DNA of 64,000 nucleotides from Phreatobacter aquaticus (GCF_005160265.1 NZ_CP039865.1:634501-698500); one strand, 5' to 3'; counted from the stretch's first letter, positions 35,694-44,858 are shown. Notes: generated from the sequence alone by a model not told the origin. A program made the numbers and translations.

Positions 35694-36526
35694 GGCGGCC
35701 CTCCCAGCGTGAAGGCCCTCCCATTGGCGAGCGAGGGGATGCGCCCGCGGATCTCGGCGACTTTGGCCATGTCGATCTCGGCCAGCACCACGGCCGGCTC
35801 GTCATGGTCGGCCTCCGCGATCACCGTGCCCCAGGGATCGACGATCAGGCTGTGGCCATAGGTATCGCGCCCGCAGACATGGTGGCCGCCCTGGGCCGCC
35901 GCGATCACGAAGCAGCCGTTCTCCACCGCGCGCGCCCGCATCAGCAGGTGCCAGTGCGCCTTGCCGGTCGGAACCGTGAAGGACGAGGGAATGGCCAGCA
36001 CGCCCGCGCCGGCCTCGGCCAGCGCCCGATAGAGATGGGGAAAGCGCAGGTCGTAGCAGATAGTGACGCCGAGCTTGGCCCACGGCAGATCCGCCAGCAC
36101 GGCACGGTCGCCGGGCTTGTAGGCGGCGGATTCTCGGTAGGTCTGCCCGTTCGCGAGATTGACGTCGAACATGTGGATCTTGTCATAGGTCGCGGTGACC
36201 GCGCCCTCCGGCGAGATCAGGAAGGCGCGGTTGGCGGCCTGCGTTTCGCCGGTCTTGATCGCCAGCGAGCCGATATGCAGCCAGATGCCCAGGCGCTTGG
36301 CCTCGGCCTGGAACACTGGCAGCGACAGGTCGTCCTCCTGCGCGCGGATCGCCTCGTAGAATTTCGGGCGATCCGGCTGCAGGATATTGGTCATTTCCGG
36401 CGTCTGGACATAGGTCGCGCCGTCACCGGCCGCGCCCGCGATCAGCGTCACCGCCTGTTCCAGGCTGCGAGCCGGATCGATGTCCGCCCGCATCTGCACG
36501 CAGGCCGCCGTGAATGTCCCGCCCAT
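35690..36526 (-). CDS. Carbon-nitrogen hydrolase (Nit1/Nit2-like)
   Basis: The 278-residue nitrilase-superfamily enzyme has the catalytic triad: Glu in QTPEMTN near residue 44, Lys in ATYDKIHMFDV near 115, and Cys in GVTICYDLRFPHLYRALAEAG near 153-173. This branch includes deaminated glutathione amidase (Nit1) and omega-amidase (Nit2). Adjacency to glutaredoxin supports a role in repair of deaminated glutathione, by inference. The ATG at 36526 is the start of homology and lies four bases after the grxC stop codon; upstream in-frame codons fall within grxC. The stop overlaps DUF1178. Confidence 0.9.
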   Translation of the reverse strand: MGGTFTAACVQMRADIDPARSLEQAVTLIAGAAGDGATYVQTPEMTNILQPDRPKFYEAIRAQEDDLSLPVFQAEAKRLGIWLHIGSLAIKTGETQAANRAFLISPEGAVTATYDKIHMFDVNLANGQTYRESAAYKPGDRAVLADLPWAKLGVTICYDLRFPHLYRALAEAGAGVLAIPSSFTVPTGKAHWHLLMRARAVENGCFVIAAAQGGHHVCGRDTYGHSLIVDPWGTVIAEADHDEPAVVLAEIDMAKVAEIRGRIPSLANGRAFTLGGPP

Positions 36527-36530
36527 GGCT

Positions 36531-36788
36531 TCAGGCCGCCAGCAGCTTGTCGAGGCCGCCGGCATCGTCCAGCGCATGGATGTCGTCGGAACCGCCGACA
36601 TGGGTGGTGCCGATGAAGATCTGCGGCACGGAGGTGCGACCGCCGGCCTTCTCGATCATTTCGGCCCGGCGCTCGGGATGCTTCTGGATATCCACTTCGG
36701 TGAAGGCCGCGCCCTTCTTGGTCAGCAGCGCCTTGGCGGCGTGGCAATAGGGGCAATAGTCCTTGGTGTAGATCACGATCTCGGGCAT
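36531..36788 (-). CDS. grxC: Glutaredoxin 3
   Basis: The 85-residue dithiol glutaredoxin has the active site CPYC (residues 12-15) in YTKDYCPYCHAAKALL, the cis-Pro segment TSVPQIFIG near 52, and GGSDDIHALD near 65 that binds glutathione. It reduces disulfides and mixed disulfides with glutathione in the cytoplasm. It is the second gene of the ComF-Grx-Nit-DUF1178 operon, 31 bases after ComF and four bases before the amidase-like gene. Confidence 0.96.
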   Translation of the reverse strand: MPEIVIYTKDYCPYCHAAKALLTKKGAAFTEVDIQKHPERRAEMIEKAGGRTSVPQIFIGTTHVGGSDDIHALDDAGGLDKLLAA

Positions 36789-36819
36789 GGCGGGGTCTCT
36801 TTGGCGCCGTTTCAGGTCA

Positions 36820-37635
36820 TCAGATATGGACCGCGAAGGGGCCGTCCACAACCCTCGCGGCGGTGAGCACATCGATCCGTGCGGCCCCTGCCCTGCGGAG
36901 CACGCGGGCGCAGGCCTCGATGGTCGCGCCGGTGGTGAGCACGTCGTCGACAAGAACCAGATGGAGCCCACGCACCAAGGCCTTGCGCTCCTCTGCGATC
37001 CGGAAGGCGCCCGACACATTGTCCAGCCGCTGTGCCCGGGTGAGACCCACCTGGTGGGCGGTGCGGCGGGCCCGCTTCAGCACCATCGGCTCGTTGGCAA
37101 TGCCGGTGATGGCAGAGAGATGCCGCGTCAGCTCGGCGGCCTGGTTGAAGCGGCGGCGGAACAGCCGCGTCCAGTGCAGCGGCACCGGGATCAGCGCATC
37201 TGCCCCTTCCAGCACCTCGCGGCCGGCGCGCGCCATCCAGGCGGCCAGAGCCGGGGCTATCTCCAGGCGGTCGCCATATTTCAACCCGTGGATCAGGGCG
37301 CGGCCGGCTTCGTCGAAGCGGAAGGCAGCGCGGGCTCGGTCGAAGCCCGGCGGACTGGCAATGGCGGCAGGCGAAAGGGCTCCGGGACCAAGATCAAAGG
37401 GCAGCGGCGTGCCGAGTCGGTCGCAGACGGGGGCCTCGATGAAATCGATCGTCGCCCAGCAGGAGGGGCAGAGCGCGCCGTGGGAGCCGACCTGCACGCG
37501 GCAGGCAAGGCAGAGGGGCGGCAGCAGCCAGTCAAGCGTGCGGGTGCGCGCGCTGCCCATCCGCTGGCGCCATGTCGGCCTCGGAGCGGCCCAGTCCTCG
37601 CCCTCGATCTCCATGAGGGCAAGGCTAGCGGACAT
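36820..37635 (-). CDS. ComF family phosphoribosyltransferase-like protein
   Basis: The 271-residue protein has an N-terminal double zinc-ribbon (PPLCLACRVQ and ALCPSCWATIDF, residues 39-65) followed by a type I phosphoribosyltransferase fold: LIPVPLHWTRLFRRRFNQAAEL near 148 and the PRPP loop HLVLVDDVLTTGATIEA near 224. ComF was named for DNA uptake in Bacillus; in Gram-negatives GntX-like proteins have uncertain roles. It begins the minus-strand operon with grxC. Nothing in the sequence shows competence function here. Confidence 0.88.
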   Translation of the reverse strand: MSASLALMEIEGEDWAAPRPTWRQRMGSARTRTLDWLLPPLCLACRVQVGSHGALCPSCWATIDFIEAPVCDRLGTPLPFDLGPGALSPAAIASPPGFDRARAAFRFDEAGRALIHGLKYGDRLEIAPALAAWMARAGREVLEGADALIPVPLHWTRLFRRRFNQAAELTRHLSAITGIANEPMVLKRARRTAHQVGLTRAQRLDNVSGAFRIAEERKALVRGLHLVLVDDVLTTGATIEACARVLRRAGAARIDVLTAARVVDGPFAVHI

Positions 37636-37705
37636 CGGAGGGTGATTGAATTCGGTAGGTTGCGGGTGCGGCGGCCACTTGAGGAGACGGCGCGCTCCAT
37701 CCGGT

Positions 37706-37812
37706 CCTCATCCTGAGGTGCTCGCCAGAGGCGAGCCTCGAAGGATCTCTTGCCTTGCGCCGGGTGGACGCGTCCTTCGAGGCTCGGCTGCGCCTCGCAC
37801 CTCAGGATGAGG
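37706..37812. repeat. Palindromic intergenic repeat, family A, copy 3
   Basis: cctcatcctgaggtg and cacctcaggatgagg are perfect outer arms, with inner gcgagcctcgaagga and tccttcgaggctcg. It fills most of the gap between trxA and comF. Confidence 0.9.
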
Positions 37813-37876
37813 AATGGTGAGAGGCTGACGGCGGACTGGTGGCCTGCCTCCGCGTCGCAATCTCCGTCACCCAACG

Positions 37877-37901
37877 AAAAAGCCGCCGGAAACCGGCGGC
37901 T
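37877..37901 (-). terminator. Rho-independent terminator of trxA
   Basis: On the minus strand AGCCGCCGG-TTT-CCGGCGGCT is a perfect nine-base stem with three-base loop, followed directly by T residues. It begins 26 bases after the trxA stop codon. Confidence 0.92.
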
Positions 37902-37927
37902 CTGACGTCGATGCGGCTGATGCCGGA

Positions 37928-38251
37928 TCAGGCGTAGGCGGAGATCCACTGCTTCAGGGCGGCCTGCGGAGCAGCGCCCGTCTTGCGGTCGACCATCTCG
38001 CCGCCCTTGAAGATCATCAGCGTCGGGATCGACATGATGCCGTAGTTCGACGCGATCTTCGGGTTCTCGTCGACATTGACCTTGACGATCTTCACCTTGT
38101 CGCCGAGTTCGGCCGAGATGGCGTCAAGGGCGGGTGCGATCATGCGGCAGGGGCCGCACCAGGGCGCCCAGAAGTCCACCACGACCGGCTCGGTCGACTT
38201 GATGACATCGGCATCGAATGTTGCATCGGTGGTGGCTGCGACGGCGCTCAT
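37928..38251 (-). CDS. trxA: Thioredoxin 1
   Basis: The 107-residue thioredoxin has the WCGPC active site (residues about 31-35) in [17 protein letters not shown], with Asp26-equivalent in DFW, the cis-Pro in [13 protein letters not shown] near 74 and the [16 protein letters not shown] segment. It is the general protein disulfide reductase of the cytoplasm, fed by thioredoxin reductase (not in this window). A perfect terminator follows. Single-gene transcription unit by context. Confidence 0.97.
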   Translation of the reverse strand: MSAVAATTDATFDADVIKSTEPVVVDFWAPWCGPCRMIAPALDAISAELGDKVKIVKVNVDENPKIASNYGIMSIPTLMIFKGGEMVDRKTGAAPQAALKQWISAYA

Positions 38252-38349
38252 GGGGCCCTCCTAGAATCGGCTCGTTGGAGGCTGAACGTAGGTACCCCCT
38301 CCCCCCTCCGTCAAGGAGCGGGCCCCGTGAACTCACTGTCTCGTGACGC

Positions 38350-39519
38350 TCATAGCGCCTTGGTGATCGCGTGAAGGCGCTCGATTCCAAGCGCAACGAG
38401 CCCGATGGCGAGCCCCCAGAAGGCCGCCCCGACACCGAAGGCGGAAACGCCGGAAGCGGCGGTTGCGAAGGTCAGAATGGCGGGAAACCGCGCCCGCTCC
38501 TCGGCCATGGCGATGGTCAGCGCGCCCATCAGCGCACCGGTGAGCGCCAGTCCCGCGATGGTCGCGATCAGCGCCTTGGGCATAGCGGCGAAGAGGGCGA
38601 CGAAAGGTCCGGCAAAGGCCGCCAGCAGAATGAAGGCCAGGCCATAGACGATACCCGATGGCCAGCGCCTAGCGGGATCGGGATGGGCGTCAGGCCCTGC
38701 GCAGATCGCCGCCGTGATCGCCGCGAGATTGCTGGTATGGGCGCCGAACGGCGCGGAGATGAGCGACACGATGCCGGTGGTCGTCAGGATCGGCCCGACC
38801 TCCGGCTTGTAGCCATTGGCCCTGAGCACGGCGAGCCCCGGCAGGTTCTGCGCCGCCATGGTGACGAGATAAAGCGGCAGGCCGAGCCCGATGAGGGTCG
38901 CGGCATCGAAGGTCGGCGTGGTCCATTCGAGCCTGGCCAGGCCGAGATCGGTCGGAAGCGGCCCGGCAAGACCGAGGCCGTAGGTCAGTGCGACACCGGC
39001 CGCCACCACAACCAGCATGGCGCTGGCGCCATGGATGAGCCGCGCCACCAGGAAGATCGCCACCAGCGGCAGGACCAGCAGCGGCGTGGTCGGCGCCATG
39101 ACAGCGACATCGGCGACGAAACGGAACAGCACGCCCGCCAGCATGGCGGAGGCGATGCCGGCCGGAATGCGCGCGACAAGATCGCCGATCGGCCGGACGA
39201 GGCCGGTCAGGATGATGAGGATCGCCGCAAGAACGAAGGCGCCTTCGGCCGCGGGAAAGGCGATCGTGCCGCCGGTCGCCGCGATCAGGGCTGCGCCGGG
39301 CGTCGACCAGGCCATGATGATCGGGATCTTGTACCGCCAGGTCAGCGCCATGCCGCCGATCGCCTTGGCGAGCGAGATGGCGGCAAGCCAGGAGATCGTC
39401 TGTCCAGGCGTCGCGCCGACTGCCTGGGCAGCCGCGATCACCAGCGCGACGGTGCCGGCAAAGCCGACCAGCGGGGCGATGATCCCGGCGGTGACGGTGG
39501 AAAGCGAGAAAGGCGGCAT
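38350..39519 (-). CDS. benE: Benzoate/H+ symporter family protein (BenE-like)
   Basis: The 389-residue inner-membrane protein has about twelve hydrophobic helices and the BenE pattern: STVTAGIIAPLVGFAGTVALVIAAAQAVGAT at residues 7-37, WRYKIPIIMAWSTPGAALIAATGG near 60-83, and GAHTSNLAAITAAICAGPDAHPDP near 260-283. BenE of Acinetobacter imports benzoate, but many homologues lie outside benzoate operons and no benzoate genes are present here. The start codon is only 11 bases downstream of the ahcY terminator T-tract and has no recognisable ribosome-binding site, so expression may be unusual. Confidence 0.87.
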   Translation of the reverse strand: MPPFSLSTVTAGIIAPLVGFAGTVALVIAAAQAVGATPGQTISWLAAISLAKAIGGMALTWRYKIPIIMAWSTPGAALIAATGGTIAFPAAEGAFVLAAILIILTGLVRPIGDLVARIPAGIASAMLAGVLFRFVADVAVMAPTTPLLVLPLVAIFLVARLIHGASAMLVVVAAGVALTYGLGLAGPLPTDLGLARLEWTTPTFDAATLIGLGLPLYLVTMAAQNLPGLAVLRANGYKPEVGPILTTTGIVSLISAPFGAHTSNLAAITAAICAGPDAHPDPARRWPSGIVYGLAFILLAAFAGPFVALFAAMPKALIATIAGLALTGALMGALTIAMAEERARFPAILTFATAASGVSAFGVGAAFWGLAIGLVALGIERLHAITKAL

Positions 39520-39530
39520 GGGCGACCGGA

Positions 39531-39561
39531 AACGAAAAGGGCCCGGCTTTGCGCCGGGCCC
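39531..39561 (-). terminator. Rho-independent terminator of ahcY
   Basis: On the minus strand GGGCCCGGC-GCAAA-GCCGGGCCC is a perfect nine-base stem, followed by TTTTCGTTT. It lies between ahcY and the start codon of the BenE-like gene. Confidence 0.9.
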
Positions 39562-39588
39562 ATCGTGTCGCAGAGGTTCAGGCTGCGA

Positions 39589-40989
39589 TCAATAGCGGTA
39601 GTGGTCCGACTTGAACGGGCCCTTCTCTGGTACGCCGATATAGGCGGCCTGGTCGGGGCGCAGCTTGGTCAGCTTCACGCCGATCTTCTCGAGATGCAGC
39701 ATGGCCACCTTCTCGTCGAGGTGCTTGGGCAGCGTGTAGACCTTGTTCTCGTACTTGCCGGGGTTCGTCCACAGCTCGATCTGGGCGATCGTCTGGTTGG
39801 TGAACGAGGCCGACATGACGAAGGACGGGTGGCCCATGGCGTTGCCGAGGTTCACCAGGCGGCCTTCCGACAGGAGGATGATGCGCTTGCCCGACGACAG
39901 CTCGATCTCGTCGACCTGCGGCTTGATGTTGTTCCACTTGAAGTTCTTGAGACCCGCGACCTGAATCTCGTTGTCGAAGTGGCCGATGTTGCAGACGATC
40001 GCCCGGTCCTTCATGCCACGCATGTGGTCGACCGTGACAATGTCCTTGTTGCCGGTGGCGGTGACATAGATGTCGGCGCGCGGCAGGGCGTCCTCGATGG
40101 TGACGACCTCGTAGCCTTCCATCGCCGCCTGCAGGGCGCAGATCGGGTCGACTTCGGAGACGAGCACGCGGCAGCCGGCCTGGCGGAGCGAGGCGGCCGA
40201 ACCCTTGCCGACATCGCCGAAGCCGGCGACGAAGGCGACCTTGCCCGACATCATGACGTCGGTACCGCGACGGATCGCGTCGACCAGCGATTCACGGCAG
40301 CCATAGAGGTTGTCGAACTTCGACTTGGTGACCGAGTCGTTGACGTTGATCGCCGGGAACAGCAGCTTGCCGGCCGCAGCCAGCTGGTACAGGCGGTTGA
40401 CGCCCGTCGTGGTCTCTTCCGAGACGCCCTTGATGTTCTTGGCGAGCTCGGCGAACCAGCCCTTCGGCTTCTCGGCGAGCTTCTTCTTCAGAAGGGCGAA
40501 GAAGATCTCTTCCTCTTCCGATTCCGGCTTGTCGAGGAAGGCGGTGTCGCCGTTCTCGGCGCGCAGGCCGAGATGGACGAACATGGTGGCATCGCCGCCG
40601 TCATCCAGGATCATGTTCGGCGTGCCGCCGCCATGCCAGTCGAACAGCTTGGCGGTGTAGTCCCAGTACTCGGTCAGCGTCTCGCCCTTGTAGGCGAAGA
40701 CCGGGATGCCGGCGGCGGCGATCGCGGCGGCGGCATGGTCCTGGGTCGAGTAGATGTTGCAGGACACCCAGCGGATGTCGGCGCCAAGAGCCTTGAGGGT
40801 CTCGATCAGCACCGCGGTCTGGATGGTCATGTGCAGCGAGCCGGCGATGCGGGCGCCCTTCAGCGGCTGCGAGGCGCCGAATTCGGCGCGCGTCGCCATC
40901 AGGCCCGGCATTTCGGTTTCGGCGAGGTCGATTTCCTTGCGGCCGAAAGCAGCGAGCGAGATGTCTTTGACGATATAATCGTTGGCCAT
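39589..40989 (-). CDS. ahcY: Adenosylhomocysteinase
   Basis: The 466-residue enzyme hydrolyses S-adenosylhomocysteine to homocysteine and adenosine, removing the inhibitory product of methyltransferases. Family segments include [18 protein letters not shown] near residue 46, the NAD-binding [27 protein letters not shown] near 255, [18 protein letters not shown] near 221, and the C-terminal [15 protein letters not shown], whose last Lys and Tyr contact NAD. The 40-residue insertion typical of proteobacterial enzymes is present. A palindrome at 41086-41105 upstream resembles the SahR operator, and a perfect terminator follows the gene, so it is a stand-alone unit. Confidence 0.98.
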   Translation of the reverse strand: MANDYIVKDISLAAFGRKEIDLAETEMPGLMATRAEFGASQPLKGARIAGSLHMTIQTAVLIETLKALGADIRWVSCNIYSTQDHAAAAIAAAGIPVFAYKGETLTEYWDYTAKLFDWHGGGTPNMILDDGGDATMFVHLGLRAENGDTAFLDKPESEEEEIFFALLKKKLAEKPKGWFAELAKNIKGVSEETTTGVNRLYQLAAAGKLLFPAINVNDSVTKSKFDNLYGCRESLVDAIRRGTDVMMSGKVAFVAGFGDVGKGSAASLRQAGCRVLVSEVDPICALQAAMEGYEVVTIEDALPRADIYVTATGNKDIVTVDHMRGMKDRAIVCNIGHFDNEIQVAGLKNFKWNNIKPQVDEIELSSGKRIILLSEGRLVNLGNAMGHPSFVMSASFTNQTIAQIELWTNPGKYENKVYTLPKHLDEKVAMLHLEKIGVKLTKLRPDQAAYIGVPEKGPFKSDHYRY

Positions 40990-41085
40990 GGGATCCTCTG
41001 GCGGACGCGGGAAGCGGGATCACCGACATAGGGACCCAAGCTCTGGGCGCGGCTCTACCATGCCCTCGCCGCCGAGGCAATAAAG

Positions 41086-41105
41086 ACATAAAGATTTCTT
41101 TATGT
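41086..41105 (-). promoter_or_regulatory. ahcY: Palindrome upstream of ahcY, SahR-type operator candidate
   Basis: ACATAAAGA-TT-TCTTTATGT is a perfect nine-base inverted repeat with a two-base centre, in an AT-rich patch that stands out in this GC-rich region, 97 bases upstream of the ahcY ATG. From memory, it resembles the operator predicted for the S-adenosylhomocysteine-responsive ArsR-family regulator SahR in alphaproteobacteria. No sahR gene was seen in the window. Confidence 0.6.
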
Positions 41106-41130
41106 GCTTAACCGAGCGGCCGTCGGTGGC

Positions 41131-42297
41131 TCAGGCAGCGCACTCCTTGATCAGGCCCGCCAGGAACGCGTCGCACTTGTCGAGCTCGGAAAGCTCGATC
41201 CACTCGTCGGGCTGATGCGCCTGCGCGATATCACCAGGCCCACAGATGATCGTGGAGATGCCGGCTTCCTGGAAGAGGCCCGCCTCCGCGCCATAGGCGA
41301 CGACATGGATGGCATTGTCGCCGGTCAGCCGGCGGGCGACCCGTTCGGCCTCGCCATCCGGCTCCTGGCCGAGCGCGGGACCACCGACGCGATATTGGAT
41401 GGTCACTCCCGCATCGGGATGCACCGCCTTCATGGCCGGCTCGATCTCGGTGCGGATGTAATGCTCGTATTCGCGCACATATTTGCCGCCATCGTCGCCG
41501 GGAACGGTGCGGATGCCGGTGACGAAATGGGCGTCGAGCGCGGTGATGTTGTGCGCCGTGCCGCCATGCATCTGGCCGACATGCAGCATGGTCCAGCCGG
41601 GATCGAAATGGGGCACGCCGCCATAGGCCTCGGCATCGGCCTTGTTCTTCAGGTCGCGCTGCTCGATCCAGGAGATCAGCTTGGCCGCCACGAACACGGC
41701 GGAGACGCCGACATAGCGGTTGGAGGAATGGACCTCGTGGCCGCGCACATGGGTGTCGATCCGCCAATAGCCCTTGTGACCGGTGACCACCTTCATCCGG
41801 CTCGGCTCGCCGACGATGCACATGGAGGGCTTGGTCCAGCCCTTGTCGAATTTCTCGATGATGGCGCGGGCACCGTCCATGCGGATCTCCTCATCCGCCG
41901 ACAGGCAGATGTGGACCGGCCGCTTGAGGCCGGCCTTGAGCATGGCGGGGATGGCTGCCAGCACGCAGGCGTCGAAGCCCTTCATGTCGCAGGAGCCACG
42001 GCCATAGACGCGGCCGTCGCCCTTGTTGATCAGCTTGAATGGATCGGTGGTCCAGGGCTGGCCCGCCACCGGCACCACGTCGACATGGCCCGACAGCATC
42101 ACGCCACCCGGCACATTCGGCCCGACGGTGGCGAAGATGTTGAAATTCCGCCCGTCCGCCTGCGGCACCACCTCGAAGGGCACGCCGTGGCTCTTCAGAT
42201 AGTCGGAGACGAAGGCGACGAGATCGACATTGGTCGCGTCCGACACGGTCGGGAAGGCGACGAGGCGTTCGAGAAGTTCAAGGCTGGTCATCTGCAT
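41131..42297 (-). CDS. argE: Acetylornithine deacetylase
   Basis: The 388-residue M20A metallopeptidase-fold enzyme removes the acetyl group from N-acetylornithine. SGHVDVVPVAGQPWTTDPF (near residue 76) holds the first metal His and catalytic Asp, GRGSCDMKGFDACVLAA near 105 the bridging Asp, and LSADEEIRMDGARAI near 137 the catalytic Glu pair. The C-terminal metal His is in FQEAGISTIICGPGDIAQAHQPDEW. The ATG at 42297 is used; a TTG three codons earlier is possible. It is divergent from the amidohydrolase array (118 bases apart) and shares the same fold with it. Confidence 0.92.
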   Translation of the reverse strand: MQMTSLELLERLVAFPTVSDATNVDLVAFVSDYLKSHGVPFEVVPQADGRNFNIFATVGPNVPGGVMLSGHVDVVPVAGQPWTTDPFKLINKGDGRVYGRGSCDMKGFDACVLAAIPAMLKAGLKRPVHICLSADEEIRMDGARAIIEKFDKGWTKPSMCIVGEPSRMKVVTGHKGYWRIDTHVRGHEVHSSNRYVGVSAVFVAAKLISWIEQRDLKNKADAEAYGGVPHFDPGWTMLHVGQMHGGTAHNITALDAHFVTGIRTVPGDDGGKYVREYEHYIRTEIEPAMKAVHPDAGVTIQYRVGGPALGQEPDGEAERVARRLTGDNAIHVVAYGAEAGLFQEAGISTIICGPGDIAQAHQPDEWIELSELDKCDAFLAGLIKECAA

Positions 42298-42415
42298 GGC
42301 GCCCAAGGAGCCGCACCGGAGCCATGCACGTCAAGAGCACCTATTCGCATGGCTGGTCGATTGACCCCGGCGGGTTCGTCCGGTTCTCTTGGCGGCGCGT
42401 CCTTGGAAACCGTCA

Positions 42416-43579
42416 ATGCCGATCGTCAACCGGATCGCCGCACTGCATGATGAAGCCACCCTATGGCGGCGGGACTTTCATCAGCATCCCGAGCTGAACT
42501 TCGACCTGCCGCGGACCTGCGGCATTGTCGCCGACAAGCTGCGCGCATTCGGCTGCGACGAGGTCGTGACCGGCCTTGGCAGGACTGGCGTCGTCGGCAT
42601 CATCCGCGGGCGCGGCCAGGGCTCGGGCAAGGTGATCGGACTGCGCGCCGACATGGACGCCCTGCCGATCCATGAGATCAGCGGCAAGGACCATGCGTCC
42701 ACCACCCCCGGCAAGATGCACGCCTGCGGCCATGACGGCCACACCACCATGTTGCTCGGCGCCGCCAAATATCTCGCCGAGACGCGCAATTTCGACGGCA
42801 CGGTCGCCCTCATCTTCCAGCCCGACGAGGAAGGCGGCCACGGCGCCCGCGCCATGATCGCAGACCGCCTGATGGAGCGCTTCGGCATCCAGGAGGTCTA
42901 CGGGATGCACAACAGTGCGGCTCCCGTCGGCACGTTCTCGGTGCGCCAGGGTGCATCGAGCGCGGCGGTCGACTGGATCCATATTGTCGTCGAGGGCAAG
43001 GGCGGTCATGCCGCCAAGCCCCATCTGGCCGTCGACACCATCCTCGTCGCGGCGCAGATTGTCGTCGCCGTGCAGTCGATCGTCGCCCGCAATGTCGATC
43101 CGCTCGAGAGCGCCGTGATCTCGCTCTGCAGTCTGAACGCCGGTTTCACCAACAATGTCATCCCGCAGACGGCCGAATTGCGCGGCACCGTCCGTACCCT
43201 GTCCAAGGACGTGCAGGATCAGATCGAAGACCGTCTCCGCTCTGTCGTGGAGATGACCGCGAAAACCTTCGGCGCCACGGCCACCCTCACCTATCAGCGG
43301 GCCTGCCCGATGGTGGTCAACCACGCCGCCGAAGCCGATCACGCCGCCCTGGCCGCCGCCTCCGTCGTTGGCGACATCCAGGTCGACCGGATCAGTCCGC
43401 CCGGCATGGGTGGCGAGGATTTTGCTTTCATGCTCGAGACGCGCCCCGGCTGCATGGTCGGCATCGGCCAGGGCGGCGACTATGGCCTGCATCACCCGGC
43501 CTATGACTTCAACGACGAGATTCTGCCCATCGGCATGAGCTACTGGGCAAGGCTCGTCGAAACCAGGATGCCCGCCTGA
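42416..43579 (+). CDS. M20D family amidohydrolase, array copy 1
   Basis: The 387-residue enzyme resembles hippurate hydrolase and IAA-amino-acid hydrolases, which cleave the amide bond of N-acyl amino acids. Expected metal ligands are present: Cys and His in HACGHDGH, Glu in FQPDEEGG, His in YGMHNSAAP and His in LHHPAYDFND. The lid domain has GGHAAKPH but carries LNAGFTNNVIP where typical M20D enzymes have IHAG. Compared with the other four copies this is the most diverged near the N-terminus (RDFHQHPELNFDLPRTCG) and in PDEEGGHG. The ATG at 42416 gives the shared N-terminus MPIVNRI; the upstream codons are not conserved. No signal peptide, so cytoplasmic. Confidence 0.9.
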   Translation: MPIVNRIAALHDEATLWRRDFHQHPELNFDLPRTCGIVADKLRAFGCDEVVTGLGRTGVVGIIRGRGQGSGKVIGLRADMDALPIHEISGKDHASTTPGKMHACGHDGHTTMLLGAAKYLAETRNFDGTVALIFQPDEEGGHGARAMIADRLMERFGIQEVYGMHNSAAPVGTFSVRQGASSAAVDWIHIVVEGKGGHAAKPHLAVDTILVAAQIVVAVQSIVARNVDPLESAVISLCSLNAGFTNNVIPQTAELRGTVRTLSKDVQDQIEDRLRSVVEMTAKTFGATATLTYQRACPMVVNHAAEADHAALAAASVVGDIQVDRISPPGMGGEDFAFMLETRPGCMVGIGQGGDYGLHHPAYDFNDEILPIGMSYWARLVETRMPA

Positions 43580-43624
43580 CACGCCGACGGCCAGGCCAGA
43601 ACCAACCCATTGCCGGAGCTTCCC

Positions 43625-44791
43625 ATGCCCATCGTCAACCGGATCGCCGCGCTGCAGGACGAAGTCACTGCCTGGCGCCGCGACATCCATGAAAATCCCG
43701 AACTGATGTTCGACGTGCATCGCACTGCGGCGCTTGTCGCGACCAAGCTGAAGGAGTTCGGTTGCGACGAAATCGTCACCGGCATCGGCCGCACAGGCGT
43801 GGTCGGCATCATCAAGGGCCGCAATACCGGCTCGGGCAAGGTGATCGGCCTGCGCGCCGACATGGATGCCCTGCCGCTGCATGAGGCAACCGGCAAGCCC
43901 TATGCCTCCAAGGTTCCCGGCAAGATGCACGCCTGCGGCCATGACGGCCACACCGCCATGCTGCTCGGCGCGGCGAAATATCTCGCCGAGACCCGGAATT
44001 TCGACGGCTCGGTGGCCGTCATCTTCCAGCCGGCCGAAGAGGGCGGCGGCGGCGGCCGCGAGATGGTCAATGACGGCATGATGGAGCGCTTCGGCATCCA
44101 GGAGGTCTATGGCATGCACACCGCCGCCGGCATGCCGGTGGGGTCCTTTGCCCTGCGCCCGGGCCCGATGATGGCCTCGTCCGACCGCATGCGCGTCGTG
44201 GTCGAGGGCAAGGGCGGCCACGCCGCCAAGCCCCATCTCGCCGTCGACACGATCCTGGTTGCCTCCCACATTGTCGTGGCGCTGCAGTCGATCGTCGCCC
44301 GCAATGTGGACCCGCTGGAAAACGCGGTCATCACCATCGGCGCCTTCAATGCCGGCTTCACCAACAACGTGATCCCGCAGACCGCCGAGATCCTGGCCAC
44401 GATCCGCACGCTGAAGCCCGAGATCCGCGATCTCGTCGAGACGCGCATCAAGGCGGTGGTCGCGGGCACGGCGGCCCTGTTCGGCGCCCGCGCCGACATC
44501 GAATATGTCCGCGGCTATCCGGTGACCCGCAACCACGATGCCAACACGACCTTTGCGGCCGATGCCGCGGCCGCGATCGTCGGCGATGCCGGCATCAACC
44601 GCGACATCACGCCGATCATGGGCAGCGAGGACTTTTCCTACATGCTGGACTCGCGCCCCGGCGCCTTCATCTTCATCGGCCAGGGCGAAGGGCCCTTCGT
44701 CCATCACCCCGCCTTCGACTTCAACGACGAGATCCTGCCCATCGGCATGAGCTATTGGGCGAAGCTCGTCGAGACACGCCTCGCGGCGTAA
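43625..44791 (+). CDS. M20D family amidohydrolase, array copy 2
   Basis: The 388-residue protein follows copy 1 after 45 bases and shares MPIVNRI at the start. Metal ligands lie in HACGHDGH (about residues 102-109), FQPAEEGGGGG, YGMHTAAGMPVG and VHHPAFDFND. GSEDFSYM replaces the usual GGEDF. The lid domain has GGHAAKPH and FNAGFTNNVIP (His of the family replaced by Asn). The central catalytic block from SGKVIGLRADMDALP to YGMH is nearly identical to copy 3, including EEGGGGGREMVNDGMM. An N-acyl-amino-acid or related amide substrate is expected; the specific one is unknown. Confidence 0.9.
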   Translation: MPIVNRIAALQDEVTAWRRDIHENPELMFDVHRTAALVATKLKEFGCDEIVTGIGRTGVVGIIKGRNTGSGKVIGLRADMDALPLHEATGKPYASKVPGKMHACGHDGHTAMLLGAAKYLAETRNFDGSVAVIFQPAEEGGGGGREMVNDGMMERFGIQEVYGMHTAAGMPVGSFALRPGPMMASSDRMRVVVEGKGGHAAKPHLAVDTILVASHIVVALQSIVARNVDPLENAVITIGAFNAGFTNNVIPQTAEILATIRTLKPEIRDLVETRIKAVVAGTAALFGARADIEYVRGYPVTRNHDANTTFAADAAAAIVGDAGINRDITPIMGSEDFSYMLDSRPGAFIFIGQGEGPFVHHPAFDFNDEILPIGMSYWAKLVETRLAA

Positions 44792-44858
44792 TGTCAGCCG
44801 ACCGATCGCGGGGTGGTCTCGTTTCAACCGACCGCGCGGCAGGTCAAGCAACTCGTTC

